Translations under genes and position numbers: made by a program
The notes under the pieces: model-generated
Database searches by the model: none
Told to the model about the DNA's origin: nothing
What the model saw: only the letters and a program-made list of their open reading frames with translations
Shown here: one piece after another, positions 54,741 to 63,160 of the stretch
Layout: each line of letters starts with the position of its first letter
How positions within the stretch are numbered: the first letter of the stretch is position 1
Source of the DNA: Mesorhizobium sp. LMG 17147
GTDB lineage: Bacteria; Pseudomonadota; Alphaproteobacteria; Rhizobiales; Rhizobiaceae
Reading direction: 5' to 3'
Length of the DNA stretch: 64,000 nt
Assembly (NCBI RefSeq): GCF_024297145.1
Contig: NZ_JANCTC010000001.1
Span: forward strand, 682,001-746,000

Positions 54741-55490
54741 ATGAACGTTCATTCAAAAGCAGAATTCCGCAATCACACGCTGATCGTCACCGTATCGTCG
54801 GGTGACGGCCGCCCGGTGCTGGACAGGCTGGCCTATGAAAGCCTGGCCAGGACATTCCATGAAGCCGCTGCCGACGACGACGTCCGCGTCGTGGTCCTGC
54901 GCGGTCTGGCCGGGTGCTTCTGCCTCGGCGCCGATTTCTCCGAATTTCTCGACGCCACCAAACATCGGCGACTGATCGACGCCGTTACCGATATGTTTCG
55001 CACGCTGGCGACATTCCCGAAACCGGTCCTTGCCTGTGTCGACGGCGACGCCGTCGGCGTCGGCTGCACCATCCTGTTCCACTGCGACATGGTGATCGCC
55101 TCGAGCAAGAGCACGTTTCGGGTGCCGTTCGTCGATTTCGGCCTGGTGCCGGACGCGGCGACCAGCATCCTGGCGCCGCAGAAGCTCGGCTACGCCGGGG
55201 CGTTCCGCTTCTTCTGCCTGGGCGACACACTCGCCGCCGAAGATGCCAGGGCACTGGGCCTTATCGGCGAGATCGTGACGGACGCCAGCGTCGAGGAGGC
55301 CACGTTGGCAAGAGCCAGGCAACTCGCCAAGAAGCCTGTCGCGGCGCTGCAGCAGACGCGCGACCTGCTTAGGGGCGACACCGGCGCGCTCTGCGACCGC
55401 ATCGACCAGGAGATCTCGCTCTTCCAGCAGGCGCTGCAGGACGACACTACGCTGAAGCGACTGCAGCGGATTGCCCGGCTGGCGGCATGA
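54741..55490 (+). CDS. Quorum-sensing-linked crotonase (enoyl-CoA isomerase-like)
   Basis: A 249-residue crotonase. Oxyanion-hole segments CFCLGADFSEF (59-69) and DAVGVGCTILFHCD (103-116) are present. The hydratase Glu of GGGCE is Thr110 here, and the second position is Asp138 in FGLVPDAATS, as in PaaG-type isomerases that use that Asp. A double-bond shift rather than hydration is therefore likely. It is 15 bp downstream of luxI with a GAGAGAGG site, hence coexpressed, and probably modifies the acyl donor or chain of the AHL. A similar luxR-luxI-crotonase arrangement has, I believe, been described in Mesorhizobium (mqsRIC); this is from memory. Confidence 0.85.
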   Translation: MNVHSKAEFRNHTLIVTVSSGDGRPVLDRLAYESLARTFHEAAADDDVRVVVLRGLAGCFCLGADFSEFLDATKHRRLIDAVTDMFRTLATFPKPVLACVDGDAVGVGCTILFHCDMVIASSKSTFRVPFVDFGLVPDAATSILAPQKLGYAGAFRFFCLGDTLAAEDARALGLIGEIVTDASVEEATLARARQLAKKPVAALQQTRDLLRGDTGALCDRIDQEISLFQQALQDDTTLKRLQRIARLAA

Positions 55491-55514
55491 CAGCCGCGGA
55501 TCGATTAGGTGAGC

Positions 55515-56417
55515 TTATTTTTCGAGGAAAGTCGGCCCTTCGCCGATGATCTTCTTGTCCACCTTACCGATGACGTCGAGATCGCGGCCGTCATAGGGAA
55601 GCGACAGGAGAATGCGCTGCATGACGGCCAGCCGCGCGCGCCGCTTGTCGTTCGCCCGCACAATGATCCAGGGCGCGAACTCCTTGTGCGTGCGTTCCAC
55701 CATCAGGTCGCGCGCCTTGGTGTAGTCGTCCCATTTGGTGATGCCGGCGATGTCGATCGGCGAAAACTTCCAGCTCTTCAGCGGGCTCCAGCGACGGTCG
55801 TGGAACCGCTCGAGCTGTGTTTCCCGGCCGATGTCCAGCCAGAATTTGAAGAAATGGATGCCTTCGTTGCGGATCATCCGCTCGAAATGCGGAACCTCGT
55901 CCAGAAATTGCTCGTGCTGCTCGGGCGTGCAGAATCCCATCACCGGTTCAACACCGGCGCGGTTGTACCAGGAGCGGTCGAAGGTGACGAATTCGCCCGA
56001 CGTCGGGAAGTGGTCGACGTAACGCTGGAAGTACCATTGTCCAAGCTCGGTGGGTGTTGGCTTGGTCAGCGCCACGTTGCGCGCCGTGCGAGGGTTCAGA
56101 TACTGGCGCAAAACGAAGATCGTGCCGCCCTTGCCGGCAGCGTCGCGCCCCTCAAACAGCGACATTACCCGCTTGCCTGTCGACTGCAGCCACGCCTGCG
56201 CCTTGACCAGTTCGATCTGCAGCTTCTCTAACCTCTCGTCATACTCCTCGCCCTTCATTTTCTTGTCGTAAGGATAGCCGCCGGCGGTGAGCTTGCGGTC
56301 CTCGATCCAGTCGGGAAGCGTCGGAGCCTCGATGTCGAACTCCCGCTCCTTGCCGTCGATGATGATCTTCAGCGGCCCCGACGAAGCTGTAGGGGAGCTT
56401 TCCTTGGCGTTTTTCAT
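55515..56417 (-). CDS. ppk2: Polyphosphate kinase 2
   Basis: A 300-residue PPK2 that transfers phosphate between polyphosphate and nucleotides. Walker [10 protein letters not shown] is at residues 90-98, Walker [18 protein letters not shown] near 147-163, and the lid region has the Arg-rich segment [12 protein letters not shown]. Single-domain length fits class I PPK2, which mainly phosphorylates NDPs or GDP. It is convergent with the crotonase gene (24 bp) and close to phoR, phoU: a phosphate-metabolism neighbourhood. Confidence 0.95.
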   Translation of the reverse strand: MKNAKESSPTASSGPLKIIIDGKEREFDIEAPTLPDWIEDRKLTAGGYPYDKKMKGEEYDERLEKLQIELVKAQAWLQSTGKRVMSLFEGRDAAGKGGTIFVLRQYLNPRTARNVALTKPTPTELGQWYFQRYVDHFPTSGEFVTFDRSWYNRAGVEPVMGFCTPEQHEQFLDEVPHFERMIRNEGIHFFKFWLDIGRETQLERFHDRRWSPLKSWKFSPIDIAGITKWDDYTKARDLMVERTHKEFAPWIIVRANDKRRARLAVMQRILLSLPYDGRDLDVIGKVDKKIIGEGPTFLEK

Positions 56418-56623
56418 CGAGACGAACCTTTCCAGCCTCCGGACTCATGCTATTGGAAGCCTTTACGGCATCGGCCCGAATATCGGAATCGATTTTCGGA
56501 AAGAACGATGCAGCAGATAAAGCGTAGAGCGTCCTTTGTGCGCCCAATTGGACGCACGGCGCGCTAGCGTCGGTCCAGTTATTGAGCGTTGGCCGCACAC
56601 GGAGCGCAGGCGACGGAGCGCAA

Positions 56624-57889
56624 ATGGCCGATATCGGCACAGAGCGGAAAGGCAAGGCGCAAGCCGTCGCCATGCGGCTGTGGAACAGCCGCTGGCCGCT
56701 CGCGGCCGGCTTCGTTGCGGTTCTGATCGTCTATGGTTTTGCCGGCATGTCTGGCTATGTGGTGCTGCTGGCAGGCGCCGTGCTGGTTGCCGCGGCGATA
56801 CTGCCGCCCGGCGTCGCCCGTCAATCGACCGAAAATGCCGCGGCCGTCGAGGCGAGCGGCTTGCAACAACTTTCCGGCGAATATCTCGCGGCAGCGGTTG
56901 CCGATCCGCTGATCATTTTCGATCGTTCCGCCGCCATCGTCCATGCCAACGCCGCCGCCGTTGCAGCCTTTGGCGGGATTGCCCCCGGCATGTCGCTGTC
57001 GCTGAAATTCCGCGCGCCGGAAATGCAGTCCTTGCTGGATAATATGTTGGCAGGCAACGTCGCCTCGGACAGCGTCGACTACATAGAAAGGCTGCCGGTC
57101 GAACGAGCCTATCGGGTGAGCGCGTCTTCTGTCGGTCACGCCACGGATCTCTACGTGCTGGTGTTCAAGGACCAGAGCGAAGCGCGCCGGATCGACAGAA
57201 TGCGCGCCGACTTCATTGCCAATGCCAGCCACGAGCTGCGCACGCCTCTCGCCTCGATTGCCGGCTTCATCGAGACGCTGCGCGGGCCGGCCCGCAACGA
57301 CCCTGCGGCACGCGAGCAGTTCCTGCAGATCATGCAGAACCAGACCAGCCGCATGGCGCGCCTCATCGACGACCTTCTGTCGCTGTCACGGCTGGAGATG
57401 AAGCCCTATCTCAAGCTGGGAACCGAGGTCGATCTGCGCCAGGCCCTCGACAGCGTTATCGATTCGCTTGGGCCGCTCGCAAAGGAAAACGGCGTCGTCA
57501 TCGAGCGTGATTTCGCGGAAGGACCGCTCGCCGTGCCCGGCGATCGGGACGAGCTTTTCCAGGTCTTCGAAAACCTGCTGGAAAACGCCTGCAAATATGG
57601 TCAGTCGGGCGGACGCGTCGTGGTGTCGATCACGCGCAGCGACAGCGATACCGAACCGGGGATCGACGTCACTATCAGGGATTTCGGCCCCGGCATTCCC
57701 GAAGAACACATCCCGCGCATCACCGAGCGCTTCTACCGCGTCGACGTCGAGAACAGCCGGACCCAGAAGGGCACCGGCCTTGGCCTGTCCATCGTCAAGC
57801 ATATCCTGACCCGGCACAACGCCAGGCTCTCCATCTGGTCGGAAGTCGGCAAGGGTGCGGCGTTCACCGTCCATTTGCCGGTTCGCTGA
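56624..57889 (+). CDS. phoR: Phosphate regulon sensor histidine kinase PhoR
   Basis: A 421-residue membrane histidine kinase. Two hydrophobic segments (about 20-60) anchor the N-terminus, a PAS-like domain (about 85-170, ADPLIIFDRSAAIVHANAAA) follows, then the HisKA domain with the phospho-accepting His in NASHELRTPL (about residue 202) and the HATPase with ENACKYG, DFGPGIP and GTGLGLSI. The ATG at 56624 has a CGGAG site. PhoR phosphorylates PhoB on phosphate limitation. The usual pstSCAB genes and phoB are not between it and phoU. Confidence 0.92.
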   Translation: MADIGTERKGKAQAVAMRLWNSRWPLAAGFVAVLIVYGFAGMSGYVVLLAGAVLVAAAILPPGVARQSTENAAAVEASGLQQLSGEYLAAAVADPLIIFDRSAAIVHANAAAVAAFGGIAPGMSLSLKFRAPEMQSLLDNMLAGNVASDSVDYIERLPVERAYRVSASSVGHATDLYVLVFKDQSEARRIDRMRADFIANASHELRTPLASIAGFIETLRGPARNDPAAREQFLQIMQNQTSRMARLIDDLLSLSRLEMKPYLKLGTEVDLRQALDSVIDSLGPLAKENGVVIERDFAEGPLAVPGDRDELFQVFENLLENACKYGQSGGRVVVSITRSDSDTEPGIDVTIRDFGPGIPEEHIPRITERFYRVDVENSRTQKGTGLGLSIVKHILTRHNARLSIWSEVGKGAAFTVHLPVR

Positions 57890-57905
57890 CGCAGTATTAT
57901 CTCTA

Positions 57906-57930
57906 GCCCATGATGGGCCGTTTCTTTTTT
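57906..57930 (+). terminator. Terminator after phoR
   Basis: A short GCCCA/TGGGC stem is followed by TTTCTTTTTT. It lies 16 bp after the phoR stop, indicating that phoR and phoU are at least partly separate transcripts. The stem is short, so strength is uncertain. Confidence 0.55.
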
Positions 57931-58006
57931 CTGTCATCCGGCTAGCGTATCAGCGGGGATTCGAGGGAGCGACTCAACCACAAGATCCCGGGAAGGCATT
58001 TGGTCC

Positions 58007-58732
58007 ATGCAGTCCGTGCACATCGTCAGCGCCTATGACGAGGAGCTGAAATATCTGTCGAAGCGCATCGCGGCGATGGGCGGGCATGCCGAGCGCATGG
58101 TCGAGCAGGCCGTCGCGGCACTGGTCAATGCGGATCCGGGACTTGCCCAGAAAGTCATTCGAGACGACCTGGTTCTGGATGAGGGGCAGCGCGAGATCGA
58201 CGATAAGGCGATCATCATCATCGCCAAGCGCCAGCCGATGGCGACGGATCTGCGCGAGATCGTCGGTGCGATCCGCATCTCGGCGGACCTCGAACGGGTA
58301 GGCGACCTCGGCAAGAACGTCGCCAAGCGAGTGGTTGCTGTCGCTGATGGGCGCCAGCCGAGCAGTCTGTTCCGCGGCCTCGAGGCTTTGGCTAATCTGG
58401 CGCTGACACAGCTCAAGGAAGTACTCGACGTCTACGCATCGCGGTCGGTGGAAAAAATCGGTTTCGTGCGCGACCGCGACGACCAGATCGATGCCATGTA
58501 CACCTCGCTGTTTCGCGAGTTGCTGACTTACATGATGGAAGACCCACGCAACATCACGCCCTGCACGCATCTCCTGTTTTGCGCCAAGAACATCGAGCGC
58601 ATCGGCGACCACGCCACCAACATCGCCGAGACGATCTACTATATCGTCACCGGCGACCAGATGCCGGCCGATCGTCCGAAGGGCGACAAGACGGACAAGA
58701 TTATTCTTCCCGCAACGCAACCAGCGAAATGA
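58007..58732 (+). CDS. phoU: Phosphate signalling protein PhoU
   Basis: A 241-residue helical protein made of two PhoU repeats (about 15-105 and 120-215), each with the acidic E/DxxxD motif seen in DLERVGDLGKNVAKR and KNIERIGDHATNIAE. PhoU links Pst transporter state to PhoR. Here it follows phoR without pst genes, an abbreviated order. A gap of 117 bp containing a terminator separates it from phoR. Confidence 0.95.
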   Translation: MQSVHIVSAYDEELKYLSKRIAAMGGHAERMVEQAVAALVNADPGLAQKVIRDDLVLDEGQREIDDKAIIIIAKRQPMATDLREIVGAIRISADLERVGDLGKNVAKRVVAVADGRQPSSLFRGLEALANLALTQLKEVLDVYASRSVEKIGFVRDRDDQIDAMYTSLFRELLTYMMEDPRNITPCTHLLFCAKNIERIGDHATNIAETIYYIVTGDQMPADRPKGDKTDKIILPATQPAK

Positions 58733-58849
58733 GCGTCTCTCGATACTAATGCGAATTTCGGATTCGCCACCTGACCGAAAGTTGCGCTAAGCTTTCGACG
58801 CGCCGACTTCTCAGTTCCGCGACGAAGGCCCCGCCTTCAGGAGGCTGCG

Positions 58850-59857
58850 ATGGAATATGTCCGCGAGTTTACTCCTGGGCCGCCGATGTCGGGTATAATC
58901 GCTTGCGGCGTCTATACGGCTGGGCGGCGCATCGCCGACATTCCGATCGAGGAAGCCGGCGAATGGGCCGGGAAGCCGGGCCACGTGGTCTGGATCGGAC
59001 TGCTGGAGCCCGACCGCAATTTGTTACTGCGCGTCCAGGCGCAATTCCATCTGCATGAACTGGCGATCGAGGACGCCGAGCATCCGCACCAACGGCCGAA
59101 GATCGAGCAATATGGCGATGCCCTGTTCATCGTTGCCCGCACGGCGCAGTTGATCGACAGCCGTGTCACCTTCGGCGAGACGCATCTGTTCGTCGGCGCC
59201 GGCTATATCGTCAGCGTCAGGCATGGCCCGTCGACCTCCTACGCCGCCGTTCGCCAGCACTGGGAAAGCTGTCCGCATTCCCTCGCCAAGGGCGAGGATT
59301 TCGTCCTCTACGCCATTCTCGATTTCATCGTCGACAACTACATGCCCGTGCTCGAGCAGATCGAAAACGAGGTCGAGGCGATCGAGGACAAGGTTCTGCT
59401 GAAACCGATGACCGGCTCCGATATCGAGCGGCTTTACATGCTGCGCCGCGATCTCCTGCGCCTGCGCAACGCTGCTCTGCCGCTGGTGGAGGTCTGCCGG
59501 CGGCTGACCAGCGCCGATCTGCCGCAAATCCACACAGCCATGCATCCGCTGTTTCGCGACGTCACCGACCACATCCGCACTGTCCAGGAAAAGATCGACA
59601 GCCTGCGTGAGGTTCTCGCTTTCGCCTTCGAGGCGAGCCTTCTGGTCGGTCAAAGCCAGGAGACGGCGATTTCCAAGAAGCTTGCCTCATGGGCCGCCAT
59701 CTTGGCCGTGCCCACGGCACTCGCCGGCATTTACGGCATGAATTTCAGCGACATGCCGGAACTGAGGATGGAATATGGCTACCCGGCCGTCCTGGCGGCA
59801 ATTGCCCTGATCTGCACGTTTCTTTACTGGCGGTTTCGCAAGAATGGGTGGCTGTAA
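58850..59857 (+). CDS. corA: CorA-family magnesium/metal transporter
   Basis: A 335-residue CorA-type pentameric channel. The large N-terminal cytoplasmic domain (1-270) ends in two C-terminal membrane helices; the signature YGMNF is near residues 295-299 at the end of the first, and the protein closes with a short basic tail. The terminal loop reads SDMPELRMEYGY, the usual MPEL pattern. Downstream it is convergent with gcrA across heptad repeats. Transported ion (Mg, Co or Zn) not determinable from sequence. Confidence 0.93.
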   Translation: MEYVREFTPGPPMSGIIACGVYTAGRRIADIPIEEAGEWAGKPGHVVWIGLLEPDRNLLLRVQAQFHLHELAIEDAEHPHQRPKIEQYGDALFIVARTAQLIDSRVTFGETHLFVGAGYIVSVRHGPSTSYAAVRQHWESCPHSLAKGEDFVLYAILDFIVDNYMPVLEQIENEVEAIEDKVLLKPMTGSDIERLYMLRRDLLRLRNAALPLVEVCRRLTSADLPQIHTAMHPLFRDVTDHIRTVQEKIDSLREVLAFAFEASLLVGQSQETAISKKLASWAAILAVPTALAGIYGMNFSDMPELRMEYGYPAVLAAIALICTFLYWRFRKNGWL

Positions 59858-59986
59858 GGGTAAGGGAATAGGCAGTAGCTAGTAGGGAATAGGCAATACG
59901 GAAGTGGGTTGTTGGCGAACGATCCTTGTGAAGCGCTATCTTCCCCTACTGCCTACTGCCTACTCCCCACTGCCTATCGCCTATCT
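59855..59986. repeat. Inverted heptad-repeat element between corA and gcrA
   Basis: Left block 59855-59902 is made of units such as TAGGGAA and TAGGCAG; right block 59941-59986 is made of their complements (CTGCCTA, TTCCCCTA). The left block begins at the corA stop codon and the right block covers the gcrA stop codon. The two blocks could fold into a long hairpin acting as a bidirectional terminator. Confidence 0.75.
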
Positions 59987-60505
59987 ATGCCGCCGCCGCT
60001 CCGATGCTGGCTGAAACGCCACGCGGGCGTGGTACTTGCAGTAGGGGCCGGTTTCGGCGGCGTCGTTGCCGCAGAAATGGAAATCTTCCGAGAGCGGATC
60101 GCCATTCGGCCATTTGCAGGTGCGCTCGTTCAGCTCGACGAGTTGCAGATGCCGCGAGATCGGCACGACGACGTTCTCGACCGGGCGGATATAGTGGCGC
60201 GCTACCGGTTCGGCATCGAACTGCGCCTTGAGCGCGGTCGCACCGATCGACATCGACGTGGTGGCATGGCGCGTGGCGCTTGCTGCCCGGGACACCGATT
60301 TCTGGATCGTCGATCCCTGTCCCGTCTTCTTCTGGCGTGCCGGTGAGGCGGTCGTACGTCCGCGACCGGACAGTTTCAGCCGGTGCACTTTGCCGATGAC
60401 GGCATTGCGGCTGACCCCGCCAAGCTGTGCGGCGATCTGGCTGGCGCTGAGGCCCTCCGACCACAATTTTCTGAGAAGTTCGACTCGCTCGTCAGTCCAG
60501 TTCAT
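59981..60505 (-). CDS. gcrA: Cell-cycle regulator GcrA
   Basis: A 174-residue GcrA protein, a sigma-70-associated cell-cycle transcription factor acting at CcrM-methylated GANTC promoters in alphaproteobacteria. The N-terminal DNA-binding segment WTDERVELLRKLWSEGLSAS is at residues 3-22, with SRNAVIGKVHRL at 32-43; a basic linker and a C-terminal domain containing CKWPNGDP and FCGNDAAETGPYCKYH (a Cys/His set) follow. The ATG at 60505 has an AGGAG site; a longer frame is rejected. Its promoter region has an unusually dense set of GANTC sites. Confidence 0.95.
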   Translation of the reverse strand: MNWTDERVELLRKLWSEGLSASQIAAQLGGVSRNAVIGKVHRLKLSGRGRTTASPARQKKTGQGSTIQKSVSRAASATRHATTSMSIGATALKAQFDAEPVARHYIRPVENVVVPISRHLQLVELNERTCKWPNGDPLSEDFHFCGNDAAETGPYCKYHARVAFQPASERRRHR

Positions 60506-60683
60506 GAGACCGCGCTCCTGCTGAAACGTGCGGCAATCGGAATCCATTCCCGACCCGGCTTCTGCCGGGCAGACACCACATATATCGGGTGATTAGGTCC
60601 GCCGCACGAAATCTAGTTATTTCTCTACTACAATTACCTTATGCGCTGACTCGGTGACAAGAGTCCCAAGGCCAACACGAATC
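60482..60683. promoter_or_regulatory. Cluster of five GANTC (CcrM) sites in the gcrA-argD region
   Basis: GANTC sites are at 60482-60486 (inside the gcrA start), 60540-60544, 60648-60652, 60661-60665 and 60679-60683, three of them within 36 bp. At this GC content fewer than one would be expected in 200 bp. Methylation-dependent control of gcrA is the natural reading. This 352-bp gap otherwise holds the argD leader. Confidence 0.7.
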
Positions 60684-60810
60684 GGTTTTTTCGGTTTTCC
60701 CCAACTTGCCCGGTCGCTTATGAGCCGGCGTTATGCTGGAGGGCTTGCCGCACGTCCTTGCGCGACCTTTTCGTTGACTTCACGGCCGAAAAACACGATA
60801 AGCCACAAGG

Positions 60811-60839
60811 GCCGCCGCTTTGGCGGCTTTTTGATTTTT
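60811..60839 (+). terminator. Terminator-like hairpin in the argD leader
   Basis: A perfect 6-bp GC stem (GCCGCC/GGCGGC) with a 5-nt loop is followed by TTTTTGATTTTT. It ends 18 bp before the argD ATG, so it could be an attenuator. The preceding leader is open in the argD frame back to an ATG at 60720 and contains many Arg codons. Confidence 0.65.
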
Positions 60840-60857
60840 CCGGTTCCGGAGAATATA

Positions 60858-62057
60858 ATGAGCGGTTCGGCGCTTTTCGAGACCTTTGTTCGCGCACCCC
60901 TGGCTTTCGACCACGGTGAAGGCACCTGGCTGGTCACCGATAAGGGCGAGCGATATCTCGATTTCGCCGGCGGGATCGCCGTCAATTCATTGGGCTATGG
61001 CCATCCGCATTTGGTCGCGGCCCTCACCGAGCAGGCCGCCAAGCTCTGGCACGTCTCCAATCTGTACGAGATTCCGGGACAGAGCCGGCTCGGCGAGCGG
61101 CTGGCCGACGCCAGCTTCGCCGACAAGGTGTTCTTCACCAATTCCGGCGCAGAGGCGCTCGAATGCGCCATCAAGACGGCGCGGCGCTACCACTTCGTCA
61201 AAGGCCATCCCGAGCGATACCGCACAATCACCTTCGAAGGCGCCTTCCACGGCCGTACCCTGGCGACCATCGCCGCCGGGGGCCAGTACAAATACCTGGA
61301 AGGTTTCGGCCCCAAGGTCGACGGCTTCGACCAGGTCGGCTTCGACGATGTGGATGCAGCCGAAAAGGCGATCACGCCTGAAACCGCGGCGATCCTGATC
61401 GAGCCGGTGCAAGGCGAGGGCGGCATCAGGCAAGTGCCGACGCAATCGCTGAAGCGGCTCAGGCAGCTCTGCGATCAGCACGGAGTGCTTCTGATTTTCG
61501 ACGAGGTCCAATGCGGCGTCGGCCGCACCGGAAAGCTGTTCGCGCATGAATGGGCGGGCGTCACCCCCGACCTGATGGCGGTGGCCAAGGGCATCGGCGG
61601 CGGCTTCCCGATGGGTGCCTGCCTCGCCACCGACGAGGCGGCGGTTGGCATGACCGCCGGCGTGCACGGCACCACCTTCGGCGGCAATCCGCTGGCGATG
61701 GCGGTCGGCAACGCCGTGCTCGACGTGGTGCTGGAAGACGGCTTTCTCGAGGACGTCCGGCGCAAGGCGCTGCTGTTGAAGCAGGGGCTTGCCGGTGTCG
61801 CCGACGAATTTCCGGATGTTATCGAAAGCATCAGGGGCACCGGCCTGATGCTTGGGCTTAAATGCGCGATGCCCAACACCAAGGTTACGGTGGCACTGCG
61901 TGACCAGCATCTCTTGACGGTTCCGGCCGGCGACAACGTTATCCGCCTGCTGCCGCCTCTCACCGTCACCGATGCCGAGATCCACGAGGCGCTCGAGCGC
62001 ATCCGTGCCGGCGCCAAGAGCCTGGCGGATGCCATCGTCGCTGCCGCTGCGAAGTAA
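60858..62057 (+). CDS. argD: Acetylornithine aminotransferase
   Basis: A 399-residue class III PLP aminotransferase converting N-acetylglutamate semialdehyde to N-acetylornithine in arginine synthesis. Motifs: [15 protein letters not shown] (about 101-115), [12 protein letters not shown], the cofactor Asp in [14 protein letters not shown], and the PLP Lys in [13 protein letters not shown]. The ATG at 60858 has a CGGAG site. argF follows after 14 bp, forming an argDF operon. A terminator-like hairpin lies in the leader. Longer in-frame starts fall within that leader. Confidence 0.95.
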   Translation: MSGSALFETFVRAPLAFDHGEGTWLVTDKGERYLDFAGGIAVNSLGYGHPHLVAALTEQAAKLWHVSNLYEIPGQSRLGERLADASFADKVFFTNSGAEALECAIKTARRYHFVKGHPERYRTITFEGAFHGRTLATIAAGGQYKYLEGFGPKVDGFDQVGFDDVDAAEKAITPETAAILIEPVQGEGGIRQVPTQSLKRLRQLCDQHGVLLIFDEVQCGVGRTGKLFAHEWAGVTPDLMAVAKGIGGGFPMGACLATDEAAVGMTAGVHGTTFGGNPLAMAVGNAVLDVVLEDGFLEDVRRKALLLKQGLAGVADEFPDVIESIRGTGLMLGLKCAMPNTKVTVALRDQHLLTVPAGDNVIRLLPPLTVTDAEIHEALERIRAGAKSLADAIVAAAAK

Positions 62058-62071
62058 TCCTGGAATTCCTG

Positions 62072-62983
62072 ATGTCCCTTCGCCATTTTACCGATCTTTC
62101 TGCCGTTTCCGAAGGCGATCTGCGCTTCATGCTCGACGACGCAGCTGTGCGAAAGGCAAGGCTCAAGGCCGGAGAACGCAGCAAGCCGCTCGAGGGCAAG
62201 GTGCTGGCGATGATCTTCGACAAGCCGTCGACGCGCACGCGCGTATCGTTCGACGTCGGCATGCGGCAGTTGGGTGGCGAGACGATCATGCTGACCGGCA
62301 CCGAGATGCAGCTTGGCCGCTCGGAGACCATTGCCGACACGGCCAAGGTGCTGTCGCGCTATGTCGATGCCATCATGATCCGCACCACCTCGCATGACCG
62401 GCTGCTGGAACTGACGGAAAACGCTACGGTCCCCGTCATCAACGGGCTGACCGACGAGACCCATCCCTGCCAGCTGATGGCCGACATCATGACCTTCGAA
62501 GAGCACCGCGGTCCGGTGGCCGGCAAGACGATCGCCTGGACCGGCGACGGCAACAACGTGCTGCATTCGCTCCTGGAGGCATCTGCGCGGTTCCATTTCA
62601 AGCTGAACGTCGCCGTGCCCGAGGGCAGCGAACCGGCTCAGAAGCATGTCGACTGGTCGAAAGCCAATGGCGGCAAGCTGAAATTCACCCGCTCGCCCGA
62701 GGAGGCCGTTCACGAGGCCGACTGCATCGTCACCGACTGCTGGGTGTCGATGGGCCAGGAGCACCGTGCCCGCGGCCACAATGTCTTCCTGCCCTATCAG
62801 GTCAATGCGGCACTGATGGCGAAAGCCAAGCCGGACGCGCTGTTCATGCACTGTCTGCCGGCGCATCGCGGTGAGGAGGTTACCGACGAGGTCATCGACG
62901 GACCGCATTCTGTGGTGTTCGATGAGGCCGAGAACCGGCTCCATGCCCAGAAGGCGGTCCTGGCCTGGTGCCTGGGCGCTTGA
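62072..62983 (+). CDS. argF: Ornithine carbamoyltransferase
   Basis: A 303-residue anabolic OTCase making citrulline from ornithine and carbamoyl phosphate. Carbamoyl-phosphate loop STRTR is at 53-57, the HPCQ motif is in [11 protein letters not shown], and the ornithine-site [11 protein letters not shown] is near residue 266. It is in an operon with argD. Its stop codon TGA is the first three bases of a 15-bp tandem repeat tract. Confidence 0.96.
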   Translation: MSLRHFTDLSAVSEGDLRFMLDDAAVRKARLKAGERSKPLEGKVLAMIFDKPSTRTRVSFDVGMRQLGGETIMLTGTEMQLGRSETIADTAKVLSRYVDAIMIRTTSHDRLLELTENATVPVINGLTDETHPCQLMADIMTFEEHRGPVAGKTIAWTGDGNNVLHSLLEASARFHFKLNVAVPEGSEPAQKHVDWSKANGGKLKFTRSPEEAVHEADCIVTDCWVSMGQEHRARGHNVFLPYQVNAALMAKAKPDALFMHCLPAHRGEEVTDEVIDGPHSVVFDEAENRLHAQKAVLAWCLGA

Positions 62984-63070
62984 TACGGGCCGCGATGATC
63001 CGGGCCGGCCTGATCTGCGCCGCCTTGATCTGGGCCGCCTTGATCTGGGCCGCCTTGATCCGGGAGTGGG
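62981..63070 (+). repeat. Six 15-bp tandem repeats starting at the argF stop codon
   Basis: Units follow the consensus TGATCTGGGCCGCCT at 62981, 62996, 63011, 63026, 63041 and 63056. The two units at 63026 and 63041 are identical; outer units are degenerate. The first TGA is the argF stop. The unit is five codons long and open in other frames, but no gene is supported. Likely a minisatellite. Confidence 0.9.
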
Positions 63071-63160
63071 TGGTGCCTATCTCAGGCGCATCACGCAAAT
63101 CAAGCGCGTCTCGTCGCATGCGCCCCGGAGGGCGGCATCGCCGCGCCCCGGAGCTTTGTC

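Noticed and set aside
59855..59986. Attachment site or mobile-element end
   Set aside because: No integrase, tRNA or transposase nearby; degenerate heptads do not look like an att core.
62892..63119. Small frames reading the 15-bp repeats as IKAAQ or DLGRL peptides
   Set aside because: They exist only because the repeat unit is five codons long; no start signal or conserved extension.
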